Positions 8,082 to 16,001 of a stretch of 64,000 nt of DNA are shown here, piece after piece. The notes beneath the pieces were generated by a model. That model was not told where the DNA came from and searched no databases. It saw only the letters and a list, made by a program, of their open reading frames with translations. The stretch covers positions 1,364,001 to 1,428,000 of the forward strand of contig CAWBDV010000007.1 of NCBI GenBank assembly GCA_963787675.1, in the 5' to 3' direction. Position 1 is the stretch's first letter; every line of letters begins with the position of its first letter. Origin of the DNA: JAJPKK01 sp963787675 (GTDB lineage: Bacteria > Pseudomonadota > Alphaproteobacteria > Rhizobiales > Xanthobacteraceae). The position numbers were made by a program, and so were the translations under genes.

Positions 8082-9065
8082 ATGTCGCCGATGCCTTTCA
8101 GACTGGCGCTCTCGATTTTGGCGATGCTGTTGGCTTGCCGTGGCGCGCTCGCGCAAGGGTCTGGCTATCCGGAGCGGCCGATCACGATGGTAGTGACGTT
8201 CGCGCCAGGCGGCTCGTCGGATGTTCTTGCCCGCGCGGTCGCGAACGCCATGGCGCGCGGGCTCGGCAAGCACGTGGCCGTGGACAACCGGCCCGGCGCG
8301 GGCGGGCACGTCGGGGCCGAAACCGTCGCCCACGCAGCGCCGGACGGTTACACCATTTTGTTCGGAACGAGCGGAACGCTCGGCATCGGGCCCGCACTCT
8401 ACAAGAGCCGTCGATACGACGCGCTGCACGATCTCGCGCCGGTGGGGCTCTTGCACAAGCTGCCGCTGGTGCTGATCGTCAACTCGCAGATTCCGGCGAA
8501 AACGCTGAGCGAGTTCATCGACTACGCGCGAAGCCATCCGGGCAAGCTCTCCTTTGCATCGGCCGGCGTCGGATCGGTATCGCATCTCGCCGGAGAGCTT
8601 TTCAAAGGCGAGGCGCAGATCGACATCCTGCATGTGCCTTACAAGGGTGGCGGCGCGGCAGTTCCGGATCTGCTGACGGGGCGCGTCTCGATGATGCTCG
8701 AGACGATTCCGAATGCTCTGCCGCTCGCGCGCGGCGGCGACTTGCGGGCCATTGGTGTCACGACCAAAGAGCGTTCGGCGTCGGCGCCCGATCTCCCGAC
8801 GCTCGCGGAGTCCGGCCTGCCCGGTTTCGACGTGAGCGCCTGGACCGGCCTGTTCGCGCCGGCCGGCACTCCGCGCGCGGTCATCGATCGCCTGAATGCC
8901 GCGACCCGAACGATCGCCGGCGACAAGGACTATGTAGCTCTCATCGAGTCGATGGGAACGGATGTCGCGTGGTCAAACCCCGAAACGTTCGGCTCGTTCG
9001 TGCGCGACGACATCGCGCGATGGACCGACGTCATCGCGCGCTCCGGGATACCGAGGATAGACTGA
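8082..9065 (+). CDS. TctC/Bug-type tripartite tricarboxylate transporter substrate-binding protein
   Basis: A 327-residue periplasmic binding protein. The signal peptide (LALSILAMLLACRGALA) is followed by YPERPITMVVTFAPGG, the usual start of mature Bug proteins. Later family landmarks include NRPGAGGHVGAE, HVPYKGGGAAVPDLL and PTLAESGLPGFD. Such proteins deliver organic acids to TctAB permeases or act as sensors. No tctA or tctB lies nearby, so this is an orphan, as is frequent in these bacteria. An in-frame ATG at 8091 is an alternative start. It lies 56 bp upstream of a dioxygenase gene on the same strand, suggesting a two-gene catabolic unit. Confidence 0.9.
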   Translation: MSPMPFRLALSILAMLLACRGALAQGSGYPERPITMVVTFAPGGSSDVLARAVANAMARGLGKHVAVDNRPGAGGHVGAETVAHAAPDGYTILFGTSGTLGIGPALYKSRRYDALHDLAPVGLLHKLPLVLIVNSQIPAKTLSEFIDYARSHPGKLSFASAGVGSVSHLAGELFKGEAQIDILHVPYKGGGAAVPDLLTGRVSMMLETIPNALPLARGGDLRAIGVTTKERSASAPDLPTLAESGLPGFDVSAWTGLFAPAGTPRAVIDRLNAATRTIAGDKDYVALIESMGTDVAWSNPETFGSFVRDDIARWTDVIARSGIPRID

Positions 9066-9121
9066 GTCCGGTAACATGACGGCCGTACGGTCTGGCGAAG
9101 TCGCCACGCGGAGACAATGGC

Positions 9122-9934
9122 ATGAGCTATGAATCCATCACGGTCGAACCAGCTTCTCCGCACATCGGCGCCGAGATCGCCAACGTCGATCTGACGAAGC
9201 CATTGCCAAACAATCAGGTCGAGGAGCTGCACAGGGCGTTCACTCAGTATCAGGTGATCTTCTTCCGCGATCAGAAAATCAGCTTTGACGACCAGGTTCG
9301 GTTCGGGCGCTATTTCGGTCCGCTCGGCGCCCATGTCGGAAAATCGACCATCAGCAAGACGACCGACAATCCGTATATTCGCAAGTTTCATTACGACGAG
9401 ACGTCGACGCAGATCTCCGGCGAGAACTTTCACAGCGATCAGTCGTGCGCGGCAATCCCGCCGCTCGGCAGCATCCTCTACAATCACACCGTTCCGCCCG
9501 ACGGCGGCGGCGACACCATGTTCGCGAGCATGTATGCGGCGTACGATGCGCTGTCACCGCGCATGAAGACCTATCTTTCGGGGCTGACGGCGACCCACGA
9601 CGGCACGCGGGTCTTTGGTCCCGGCACGCCGATCTCGGTGCATCCGGTCATCATCCGACATCCGGTCATCGGCAAGAAGGTCATTTACGTCAACACCGAT
9701 TTCACGGCGAAGATCAACGAACTGCCGCCGCTCGAAAGCGAACGCGTCCTGCGATTCCTGATCGATCACTGCAACAAGCCGGAATGGACATGCCGTTTCC
9801 GCTGGCGCGCCCATTCCATCGCGTTCTGGGACAACCGCTGTACCCACCACAAGGCGATCTGGGATTACTGGCCGAACGTGCGTTCCGGCTATCGTATCCA
9901 GGTGGAGGGAGCGGCGCCTCCCGAAGCGGGCTGA
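9122..9934 (+). CDS. TauD/TfdA-family Fe(II)/2-oxoglutarate dioxygenase
   Basis: 270 residues, the usual length. The iron ligands are visible as HSD (His104, Asp106) and a distal His in CTHHKAIWDY near residue 242; the 2-oxoglutarate-binding Arg is in GYRIQ near residue 257. The opening (ITVEPASPHIGAEIANVDL) is typical of taurine or 2,4-D dioxygenase relatives. Substrate cannot be told from sequence. It lies 56 bp after the TctC gene, so uptake and oxidation of one organic acid or sulfonate is a reasonable inference. Confidence 0.9.
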   Translation: MSYESITVEPASPHIGAEIANVDLTKPLPNNQVEELHRAFTQYQVIFFRDQKISFDDQVRFGRYFGPLGAHVGKSTISKTTDNPYIRKFHYDETSTQISGENFHSDQSCAAIPPLGSILYNHTVPPDGGGDTMFASMYAAYDALSPRMKTYLSGLTATHDGTRVFGPGTPISVHPVIIRHPVIGKKVIYVNTDFTAKINELPPLESERVLRFLIDHCNKPEWTCRFRWRAHSIAFWDNRCTHHKAIWDYWPNVRSGYRIQVEGAAPPEAG

Positions 9935-10015
9935 GCAGTGCGCGTGAGCTTTCGCGTCCGGCAGAACGGTTGTTTCGAGCTTTCGCCTTGAGCGTCAAAT
10001 CTTTGCCGCGCGCCG

Positions 10016-10045
10016 AAAAAGAAAAAGCCCTGGAGGTCCAGGGCT
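10016..10045 (-). terminator. intrinsic terminator (minus strand)
   Basis: An 8-bp perfect GC-rich stem AGCCCTGG/CCAGGGCT with a 4-base loop (10026-10045), followed on the minus strand by TTTTTCTTTTT (10026-10016). It cannot serve the plus-strand dioxygenase gene well because the A/T tail is on the wrong side. Confidence 0.65.
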
Positions 10046-10076
10046 GAGTCTAGGGAGGAAACGTCCCAAAGGGACA
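10016..10076 (-). ncRNA. candidate small RNA with anti-Shine-Dalgarno segment
   Basis: Read on the minus strand, this stretch has a perfect 5-bp hairpin GTCCC-TTT-GGGAC (10075-10063), then an unpaired GTTTCCTCCCTA (10062-10051), then a strong terminator hairpin and T-rich tail (10045-10016). A pyrimidine segment complementary to Shine-Dalgarno sequences, flanked by two hairpins, is the layout of several alphaproteobacterial sRNA families (CcsR and alpha-r14 types). No coding sequence on the minus strand explains the terminator. A TATAGT lies at 10086-10081 but no matching -35 was found, so the 5' end is uncertain. Confidence 0.45.
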
Positions 10077-10276
10077 CTGAACTATAACTGAATCGGTGGC
10101 AAATTTAGTTGTAAAAATGTCACATTGCTCGAAATAAGCGCGGCTACCGTTGGGCGAGTGATAGAAGGTATTCTCGACGAATCGCCGAGAATCTAAACGA
10201 GCTTCTTGCGAAGTTAGTGGTGCAAAGTCTGTGTCGATTGCCTGACAAGGCTCACGGATTCCATACTATCCCCGCT

Positions 10277-10528
10277 ATGGCGCGAATCATGTTCGTTTGC
10301 CCGACGTTAGAGCAGCCCGCCTGGACGGGTCTGACCAGCGACCACGTCGTGTTTGCCTCGCTGCCGAACGTGGCGGTTCCGGTCGATTGTCCTTCCTGTG
10401 GGGAGAAACACCGATGGCGGCCCCGACACGCATGGATCGAAGGATTGGCGGAGGCGGGACACCGTGAGGATCAGCCGGCCGACGCTATCCCGCCGACGCA
10501 GCCGCTGCTGCGGCAGGATCAGGCCTGA
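10277..10528 (+). CDS. small zinc-ribbon-like hypothetical protein (83 aa)
   Basis: Start taken at ATG 10277 (MARIMFVCP). The protein has one Cys in MFVCPT and a CPSCGEKHRW element, together resembling half of a zinc ribbon with an added His. The pattern C-P-x-C-G-x-x-H-x-W after a beta-strand (VAVPVDC) recurs in many small rhizobial proteins of unknown function (recalled). The last 25 residues are polar and probably disordered. No signal peptide. Isolated gene, unknown role. Confidence 0.6.
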   Translation: MARIMFVCPTLEQPAWTGLTSDHVVFASLPNVAVPVDCPSCGEKHRWRPRHAWIEGLAEAGHREDQPADAIPPTQPLLRQDQA

Positions 10529-10776
10529 TACGCTTTCGCAGCGGATGAGCACGCACCTCGAGAGCTTGTGTCGCGGCCTGACCAATCCGTTACCGAAGCC
10601 TTTCGAGGAAGGAATGCAGCGGGCGATCGCGCGCGCCTTTGGGAACCATCTACGGCCCAAGTCATTTGACGGGCTAACAGCTCTGCCCGAGGGGAGCGCC
10701 TACACCTGCGACTTTATGCCAAGCTGCCGCCGCCGCGGTGGCGCGGGAGCCGTTCACCGCGAGATCGCTCGTTCGG

Positions 10777-10974
10777 ATGCAATCGCAACACAACGACTAC
10801 AAGGACAGCTTTTACCTGCGCATCATGCGCACGAGCATCGGCACAGCGCTGCGAAACGAATATGCCGTGGAAAAGGATTTTCCGGAGCGGATTGCTGAGT
10901 TGTTGAAGGAACTTGATGAGCCGGACGACGACGCTCCGTCGGACGATCCCACCAAGCAGGCGTCGCGCGATTGA
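10777..10974 (+). CDS. small acidic protein, NepR-like
   Basis: The ATG at 10777 gives about 65 residues; the frame extends upstream to 10738. The core reads SIGTALRNEYAVEKDFPERIAE then LLKELDEPDD. This resembles the NepR anti-sigma consensus (IG-x2-LR-x2-Y, then P-D/E-R-x3-LL-x2-LD), though the spacer between Tyr and Pro is two residues shorter. NepR binds the general-stress sigma EcfG and is displaced by PhyR; no ecfG or phyR is present here, so this would be an orphan paralogue. It could equally be an unrelated short helical protein. The C-terminus is strongly acidic. Confidence 0.45.
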   Translation: MQSQHNDYKDSFYLRIMRTSIGTALRNEYAVEKDFPERIAELLKELDEPDDDAPSDDPTKQASRD

Positions 10975-11041
10975 GATGGTTTGTCCAACGATGGCTCTTG
11001 CCGCAGATATGGGCGCATCGGTCAGTCGATAGATTGAAGGA

Positions 11042-11062
11042 GCCGGGGGAGCGACCCCCGGC
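11042..11062. other. GC-rich hairpin in an otherwise empty 300-bp gap
   Basis: A perfect 8-bp stem GCCGGGGG/CCCCCGGC with loop AGCGA. No T-run follows on either strand, so it is not a standard intrinsic terminator, though it may mark the end of the upstream transcript. The rest of 10975-11277 shows no gene. Confidence 0.4.
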
Positions 11063-11277
11063 CCCTCGGTCTAACAATGGACGGGCTGCTTGACCGCACA
11101 TTTGGGGAGCGACCCCGTGCATCAAGGACCGCCATCGTCCAAGGTTAGGCCAGCCCTCCGACCGCGCTGGATCAACCAAGGAGTTTGGCCGACCGCTGCC
11201 GCGGATCAAACTTGCAGCGACAGTTTGCCTCGTGGCGACGCCCAATTCAAGTAATCCGATGAGGTCGCCGCACTCCG

Positions 11278-12276
11278 CTAGAGATAAACGCTCGCCATCT
11301 GGGCTTCGGGATAGCGCTGCCCGGCCGCCGCGCCCGGCGGAACCGCAGCTGAAATCCGCGCCATGTCTGCCTCGGACAGGCTGACGGAGAGCGCGCCGAC
11401 GTTTTCGATCAGCCGTTCCTTGCGCTTGGTGCCGGGGATCGGGATGATGTCTTTGCCCAGCGCAAGCAGCCAGGCGAGTGCGAGCTGGCCAGGCGTGCTG
11501 CCTTTCTCCCGCGCGATCGCCGCGACGCGGTTCACCAGTTCCATATTGTGGGTCAGATTGTCGCCGGAAAAGCGCGGGTGGCGGCGGCGGGTATCGGTCT
11601 CGGCGAGCGAGCCCGGATCCTCGACCTTGGCGGTCAACAAGCCGCGGCCGAGCGGGGAATAGGCGATGAAGGAAATGCCGAGTTCGAGCGTGGTGCGGCG
11701 AGTCTCATCGCCTTCACTGCGGTAGAGCAGCGAGAACTCGTTCTCGACGGCCGCGATCGGGTGAACCCGGTGGGCGCGGCGGATCGTATCCGGCCGTGCC
11801 TCGCTCAGGCCGAGCGCGCGCACCTTGCCCTCTTTGACGAGCCGCGCCATCGCGCCGACGGTGTCCTCGGTGGGTACCGCCGGATCGACGCGGTGCTGGT
11901 AGTAGAGATCGATCGTCTCGATGCCGAGGCGCTTGAGGCTCGCCTCGCAGGAACTGATCACAAATTCCGGACGGCCATCGGCGAACTTGCCGCCGCGGCC
12001 GGCCAGATTGCCGAATTTGGTGGCGATGACGATGCCGGCACGGCGCCCCTTGATCGCCTTGCCGACGAGTTCCTCGTTGTGGCCCCAGCCATACATATCC
12101 GAGGTGTCGAGCATGGTAATGCCCTGGTCGAGGGCTTCGTGAATGACCGCGATGGCATTGTCGTCGTCGCTGACGCCGTAAGTGCCGGAAAACGACATGC
12201 AGCCGAGTCCGATCGCCGACACCGTGATGCCGGACGAGCCGAGAGTGCGTGTCGCAAGCTGCTTCTTCGTCACCAT
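11278..12276 (-). CDS. aldo/keto reductase (AKR13-like)
   Basis: A 332-residue NADP-dependent oxidoreductase with a TIM-barrel fold. The catalytic tetrad is visible: Asp in LDTSDMYGWG, Tyr in the same motif, Lys in ATKFGN, His in YYQHRVD. The opening TRTLGSSGITVSAIGLGCM is classic for the family, and PIPGTKRKERLIENVGAL is the C-terminal cofactor-binding loop. Substrate unknown; related enzymes reduce pyridoxal, quinones or small aldehydes. It is divergent from the phosphotransferase/kinase gene with about 107 bp between starts, so they may share a promoter region. Confidence 0.9.
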   Translation of the reverse strand: MVTKKQLATRTLGSSGITVSAIGLGCMSFSGTYGVSDDDNAIAVIHEALDQGITMLDTSDMYGWGHNEELVGKAIKGRRAGIVIATKFGNLAGRGGKFADGRPEFVISSCEASLKRLGIETIDLYYQHRVDPAVPTEDTVGAMARLVKEGKVRALGLSEARPDTIRRAHRVHPIAAVENEFSLLYRSEGDETRRTTLELGISFIAYSPLGRGLLTAKVEDPGSLAETDTRRRHPRFSGDNLTHNMELVNRVAAIAREKGSTPGQLALAWLLALGKDIIPIPGTKRKERLIENVGALSVSLSEADMARISAAVPPGAAAGQRYPEAQMASVYL

Positions 12277-12383
12277 CTTGTCTTCTCCATGCTCTTCGTC
12301 TCCCGTGCCCCGCGATCGGCGGCTTTGATATCATCATCCCGCGGCGTTGCGAACATGCCCGCACGGCCAAGGATTGCCGCCCG

Positions 12384-13934
12384 ATGAATGCTTCGGCCAA
12401 AACCGCGGAAAACGGCCAGGAGGAGGTTTTCGCCTTCCTGGGTCAGCCGTCGACCCACGGCGGCGCCGCGGTGCGCCGCGTCGACACGCATATATCGTCG
12501 GTATTTCTCGCGGGTGACCGAGTGTACAAGGTCAAGCGCGCGGTGCGCTTTCCCTTCCTCGACTTTTCTACGCTCGACAAGCGCAAGGCCGACTGCGACG
12601 CCGAGATCGAAGCGAACCGGCCATTCGCGCCGCAGCTCTATCTCGGTGTCCTCCCCATCACGCGTACTGCCGGCGGACGACTGTCGCTCGGCGGTGACGG
12701 TGACGTTGTCGAGTGGGCGGTCGAGATGGTGCGCTTCGATGAGACGAAGACGCTGGACCGGCTGGCCGATGCGGGGACCTTCGATCCGAAGCTCGCCGAT
12801 GCGCTGGCGAGGGCGATTGCGACCGCCCATCGCAAGGCGCCGGTGGTCGCGGCGGCTCCGTGGATCGAGGCGCTCGGTCTCTACATCGAGCAGAACGATG
12901 CTGCGTTCCGCGAACGTCCCGATCTGTTCGATGCTGCGGCTGCCGCCAAGCTCACCCAGGGCTCCCGGGCAGCGCTGGCGCGGGTGCGCCCATTGCTGGT
13001 CGCTCGCGGCGAGCTTGGTCTCGTGCGACGCGGCCACGGCGATCTCCACCTTGGCAATATCGCACTGATCGACGGCGCCCCGGTGCCGTTCGATGCGCTC
13101 GAATTCGATCCGCTCGTCGCGTCCGGCGACGTGTTCTACGACCTTGCCTTCCTGATCATGGATCTCGTGGAGCGCAAGCTCGATTCCGCCGCGAACATCG
13201 TGCTCAACCGCTATCTCGCCGAAACGAGGCGTGCCGAGGACCTCGATGCGCTGGCGGCGCTGCCGCTCTTCATGTCGTTGCGCGCGGCAATCCGCGCCAA
13301 GGTGACGGCGGCGCGCCCTGACCACGCCGCGTCGGCCGATCGCGCTGCGATCGCCGCGTCAGCAAAGACCTACTTCGACCTTGCGCGGACGCTGCTCGCC
13401 CCGCCGCCGCCGATGCTCGTCGCAGTAGGCGGACTCTCGGGCACCGGCAAATCCGTGTTGGCCATGATGCTTGCGCCTTTCGTCCTGCCGGAGCCCGGCG
13501 CCGTCGTGCTGCGCTCCGACGTCGAGCGCAAGGCGCTGTTCGGTGCCGCTGAAGCCGACAAGCTGCCGGCCGAAGCCTACACCAGCGAAGTCACGGTGCG
13601 GATCTACGCGGGACTTGCCGAGAAGGCCCAGCGCGTGCTCGCCGCGGGCCACAGTGCCGTTGTCGATGCGGTCTTTGCGGAGCCTCATCAGCGCACCGCG
13701 ATCGCCACCGTCGCGAGTGCCGCCCACGTACCGTTCCGCGGGTTGTTCCTCACCGCCGATCTAGCCACCCGCCTGGCGCGGGTCGGCGGAAGAACGGGCG
13801 ACGCTTCTGATGCCGACAAAGTGGTTGCCGAGCGCCAGGAATACTACGTGCTTGGCGCCATGGACTGGACCACCGTCGACGCCGCGGGCACGCCGACACA
13901 GACGCTGGCGCGGGCGCGCGCCGGGTTGTCCTGA
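12384..13934 (+). CDS. fusion of aminoglycoside-phosphotransferase-like domain and P-loop kinase domain
   Basis: Start set at ATG 12384 (MNASAKTAEN), giving 516 residues; the frame runs further upstream but overlaps the divergent aldo/keto reductase gene. The N-terminal two thirds is a protein-kinase-like phosphotransferase with an ATP-binding Lys region (DRVYKVKRAVRFPFLD) and a catalytic loop GHGDLHLGN near residue 215. The C-terminal third is a zeta-toxin/gluconate-kinase-type NTPase with Walker A GGLSGTGKS near residue 348. This two-domain architecture is common in proteobacteria as an uncharacterised AAA-family protein. Substrate unknown; there is no reason to call it antibiotic resistance. 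Confidence 0.85.
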   Translation: MNASAKTAENGQEEVFAFLGQPSTHGGAAVRRVDTHISSVFLAGDRVYKVKRAVRFPFLDFSTLDKRKADCDAEIEANRPFAPQLYLGVLPITRTAGGRLSLGGDGDVVEWAVEMVRFDETKTLDRLADAGTFDPKLADALARAIATAHRKAPVVAAAPWIEALGLYIEQNDAAFRERPDLFDAAAAAKLTQGSRAALARVRPLLVARGELGLVRRGHGDLHLGNIALIDGAPVPFDALEFDPLVASGDVFYDLAFLIMDLVERKLDSAANIVLNRYLAETRRAEDLDALAALPLFMSLRAAIRAKVTAARPDHAASADRAAIAASAKTYFDLARTLLAPPPPMLVAVGGLSGTGKSVLAMMLAPFVLPEPGAVVLRSDVERKALFGAAEADKLPAEAYTSEVTVRIYAGLAEKAQRVLAAGHSAVVDAVFAEPHQRTAIATVASAAHVPFRGLFLTADLATRLARVGGRTGDASDADKVVAERQEYYVLGAMDWTTVDAAGTPTQTLARARAGLS

Positions 13935-13948
13935 ACGCCGCGTCCCGC

Positions 13949-14433
13949 TCACAGTTTCCGATACATGACGAGAGCGTCTACCGGCCCAAGCGTCGGATGA
14001 TCGAACGCGTCCGGCAGGCGGCCAACGATGTCGAATCCGAGCCGCTGCCACAATGCGACGGCGCGGGTGTTGTGCTGACCACGAAGTTGAACTGCATGGC
14101 GCGAAAGCCCGCGGCTGCGGCGTAGTCCAATGCGTGGCGGCCCATGGCGGCACCGACGCCGCGGCCGCTCGCGGCAGGCGTCGTCATGAAAGCGCAATTC
14201 GCCACGCGTCGGCCGCCGCCGCGCTGATTGGCGCGGATGTAATAGGTGCCGACAATCGACCCGTTGTCGTCGGCGGCGACGAACACGGTATGGCCAAGCG
14301 AGAACCAATAGGCGAGGGCCTCCTCGCGCGTCCACTCTTTTGGCAGCGCGTAGGTTTCGCCCGTGCGAATCGTGGGCTCCAGAATGCCCCAGGTGGCCGC
14401 GCCATCGCTCGCGACCGCGGGCCTCACCATCAT
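13949..14433 (-). pseudogene. GNAT N-acetyltransferase, frameshifted near 14071
   Basis: The first frame from ATG 14433 gives a GNAT domain (PAVASDGAATWGI; VAADDNGSIVGTYYIRAN; acetyl-CoA loop SGRGVGAAMGRHAL; AMQFNFVVST). It then loses sense, while the neighbouring frame supplies the missing end: NTRAVALWQRLGFDIVGRLP to the stop at 13949. Joining at 14071/14072 restores a normal protein of about 161 residues, so one base is missing in the run read as agcacaacaccc. Either a recent pseudogene or a sequence error. It converges on the upstream phosphotransferase gene with 14 bp between stops. Confidence 0.8.
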
Positions 14434-14512
14434 GGCATCACGACCGCTGGCGGGCGAACAATTCCCGGCTAGGGCTCCGATGTCCGCGCCTGTCGTTCAT
14501 CCGCGGCGTCGC

Positions 14513-15742
14513 TCATTCCGCCGCGTCGGCGAGCATCGACTGGGAGGAACCATCCGCACCTTCCATGTGAACGATGACCCCCTCGAACGGCGAGAACTCG
14601 CCGAGCCAGGGCGCGCGCTTGAGCGCCCGCTCTGTATCCTCATAGCCCGCCTGCCAGCGAGCACGGATGCCACCGGGGGTGAAGTCCATCTCCTTCATGT
14701 GATCTTCGGTGCTGAGCCTCGGTGCGAGCAGCTGCACGATGTGCATGGTCGTGGTGCAGCCATAGGCGGCCATTTCGCGGACGTCGGGATCGGCGCGGAC
14801 GTCGTCCGGAAGGCGCTTTGCAAGCTTGGAAATGATGTGGCGCAGGCGATGAGTTTCGAGCTGGCGATTGATATGGCCGGCAAGGCGGCTCGCAAACTGG
14901 ATATCCTTGTAACGGTGCATCACGTCGAGCAGGTTTTTGGGTTCGGGCCCGGTCGAATGCCACATGTTGACCGCAAACACGAGAGAATCGCGCCGCGGAT
15001 TGTCGTCGAACAGGACCTCGGTCGGCGTATTTGAGACGACGCCACCGTCCCAATAGAGTTCGCCGTCGATGCGCACCGGCGGGAACGCCGGCGGCAATGC
15101 GCCGGATGCCATGATGTGATCGATGGTGATCGGCATGTCGCGACTGTCGAAGTATCGCATCAGGCTGGTGCGCAGCTGCGCGGCGCCGACCTTGAGGCGC
15201 GGCTTCGCCCTGTTGAGGACGTTGAGGTCTACGAGTTCGTTAAGAGTATTCCGCAGCGGCATCGTCGAATAGCAGCCGGCACTTTCGGCGTCCCGGAACG
15301 CCGCCACGCTGCTCTCGTAGAATCCCGGGATGCCATGGATAAAGGTCGACCAAGCGGTGAAGCGTTCGGCGATGTCGCCCCAGAAGGGGATGCCCGCCCA
15401 CGGCGAAGCGGCCCGTTCGACCCGGCGCCAGAACTCCTTCAGCCGCGGCACGCGATTTTCGACCTCGTTGCCGCAGATGATGCCGGCATTGATGGCGCCG
15501 ATCGAGGTGCCGATCACCCAATCAGGCTCGACGCCGGCCTCGTGCAGCGCTTCGTAGACGCCGCACTGATAAGCGCCGAGCGCGCCGCCGCCCTGCATCA
15601 CGAGCACGACCTGGCCTTTGAATTTGTTGCGAAATTCGTTAACCGCGTTCAGCGGTAAATGCTGTGCGTCCAAGACGGTCTCCTGTGCGTTGCGTTCGGA
15701 GGATCGGGTGAAACCGCTGCTCGATGATCTATCGAACTCCAC
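14513..15742 (-). CDS. patatin-like phospholipase, DUF3734 type
   Basis: 409 residues. The patatin catalytic parts are all present: oxyanion loop GGGALGAYQ near residue 52, nucleophile Ser in GTSIGAINAG, and the dyad Asp in YWDGGVVSNTP. The C-terminal part (DVMHRYKDIQFASR) matches DUF3734, found on many alphaproteobacterial patatins, some of which are linked to polyhydroxyalkanoate metabolism. No signal peptide, so it acts inside the cell on lipid or polymer esters. It stands alone, divergent from the large GGDEF/EAL gene. Confidence 0.9.
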   Translation of the reverse strand: MEFDRSSSSGFTRSSERNAQETVLDAQHLPLNAVNEFRNKFKGQVVLVMQGGGALGAYQCGVYEALHEAGVEPDWVIGTSIGAINAGIICGNEVENRVPRLKEFWRRVERAASPWAGIPFWGDIAERFTAWSTFIHGIPGFYESSVAAFRDAESAGCYSTMPLRNTLNELVDLNVLNRAKPRLKVGAAQLRTSLMRYFDSRDMPITIDHIMASGALPPAFPPVRIDGELYWDGGVVSNTPTEVLFDDNPRRDSLVFAVNMWHSTGPEPKNLLDVMHRYKDIQFASRLAGHINRQLETHRLRHIISKLAKRLPDDVRADPDVREMAAYGCTTTMHIVQLLAPRLSTEDHMKEMDFTPGGIRARWQAGYEDTERALKRAPWLGEFSPFEGVIVHMEGADGSSQSMLADAAE

Positions 15743-16001
15743 TGTATCTGGGCGGTCGTATCAAGCCGTCAAGCGGCTGAAGCAGGCCGCTGAATCCATT
15801 CTCCAAGGTCCGGTCAACCGGCTGGTAAGTATCCGGTCAATAACGGTCAAATCACAATCGATTAACCAACGCGATTAATCTATCGGCAGAGCGCACGATT
15901 GTATGACGCCACGATGGCTGGTTTGCGGTTGGCATCAGCTCTGCCGGGGATCCGCAGAGCGGCGCCCGCAAGACTAAAAGAACAGACGAGCGGCGGCGTC
16001 G

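Noticed and set aside
10545..10776. Plus-strand frame starting MSTHLESLCRGLTNPL
   Set aside because: It overlaps the likely NepR-like gene, loses protein-like character after about 60 residues, and has no ribosome-binding site or recognisable family.
12384..13934. Aminoglycoside resistance gene
   Set aside because: The phosphotransferase-like domain is fused to a P-loop kinase domain, an architecture found in uncharacterised housekeeping proteins, with no resistance context.
15863..15879. CtrA site upstream of the GGDEF-EAL gene
   Set aside because: The two TTAA half-sites are nine bases apart rather than seven, so it does not meet the consensus; noted only as suggestive.
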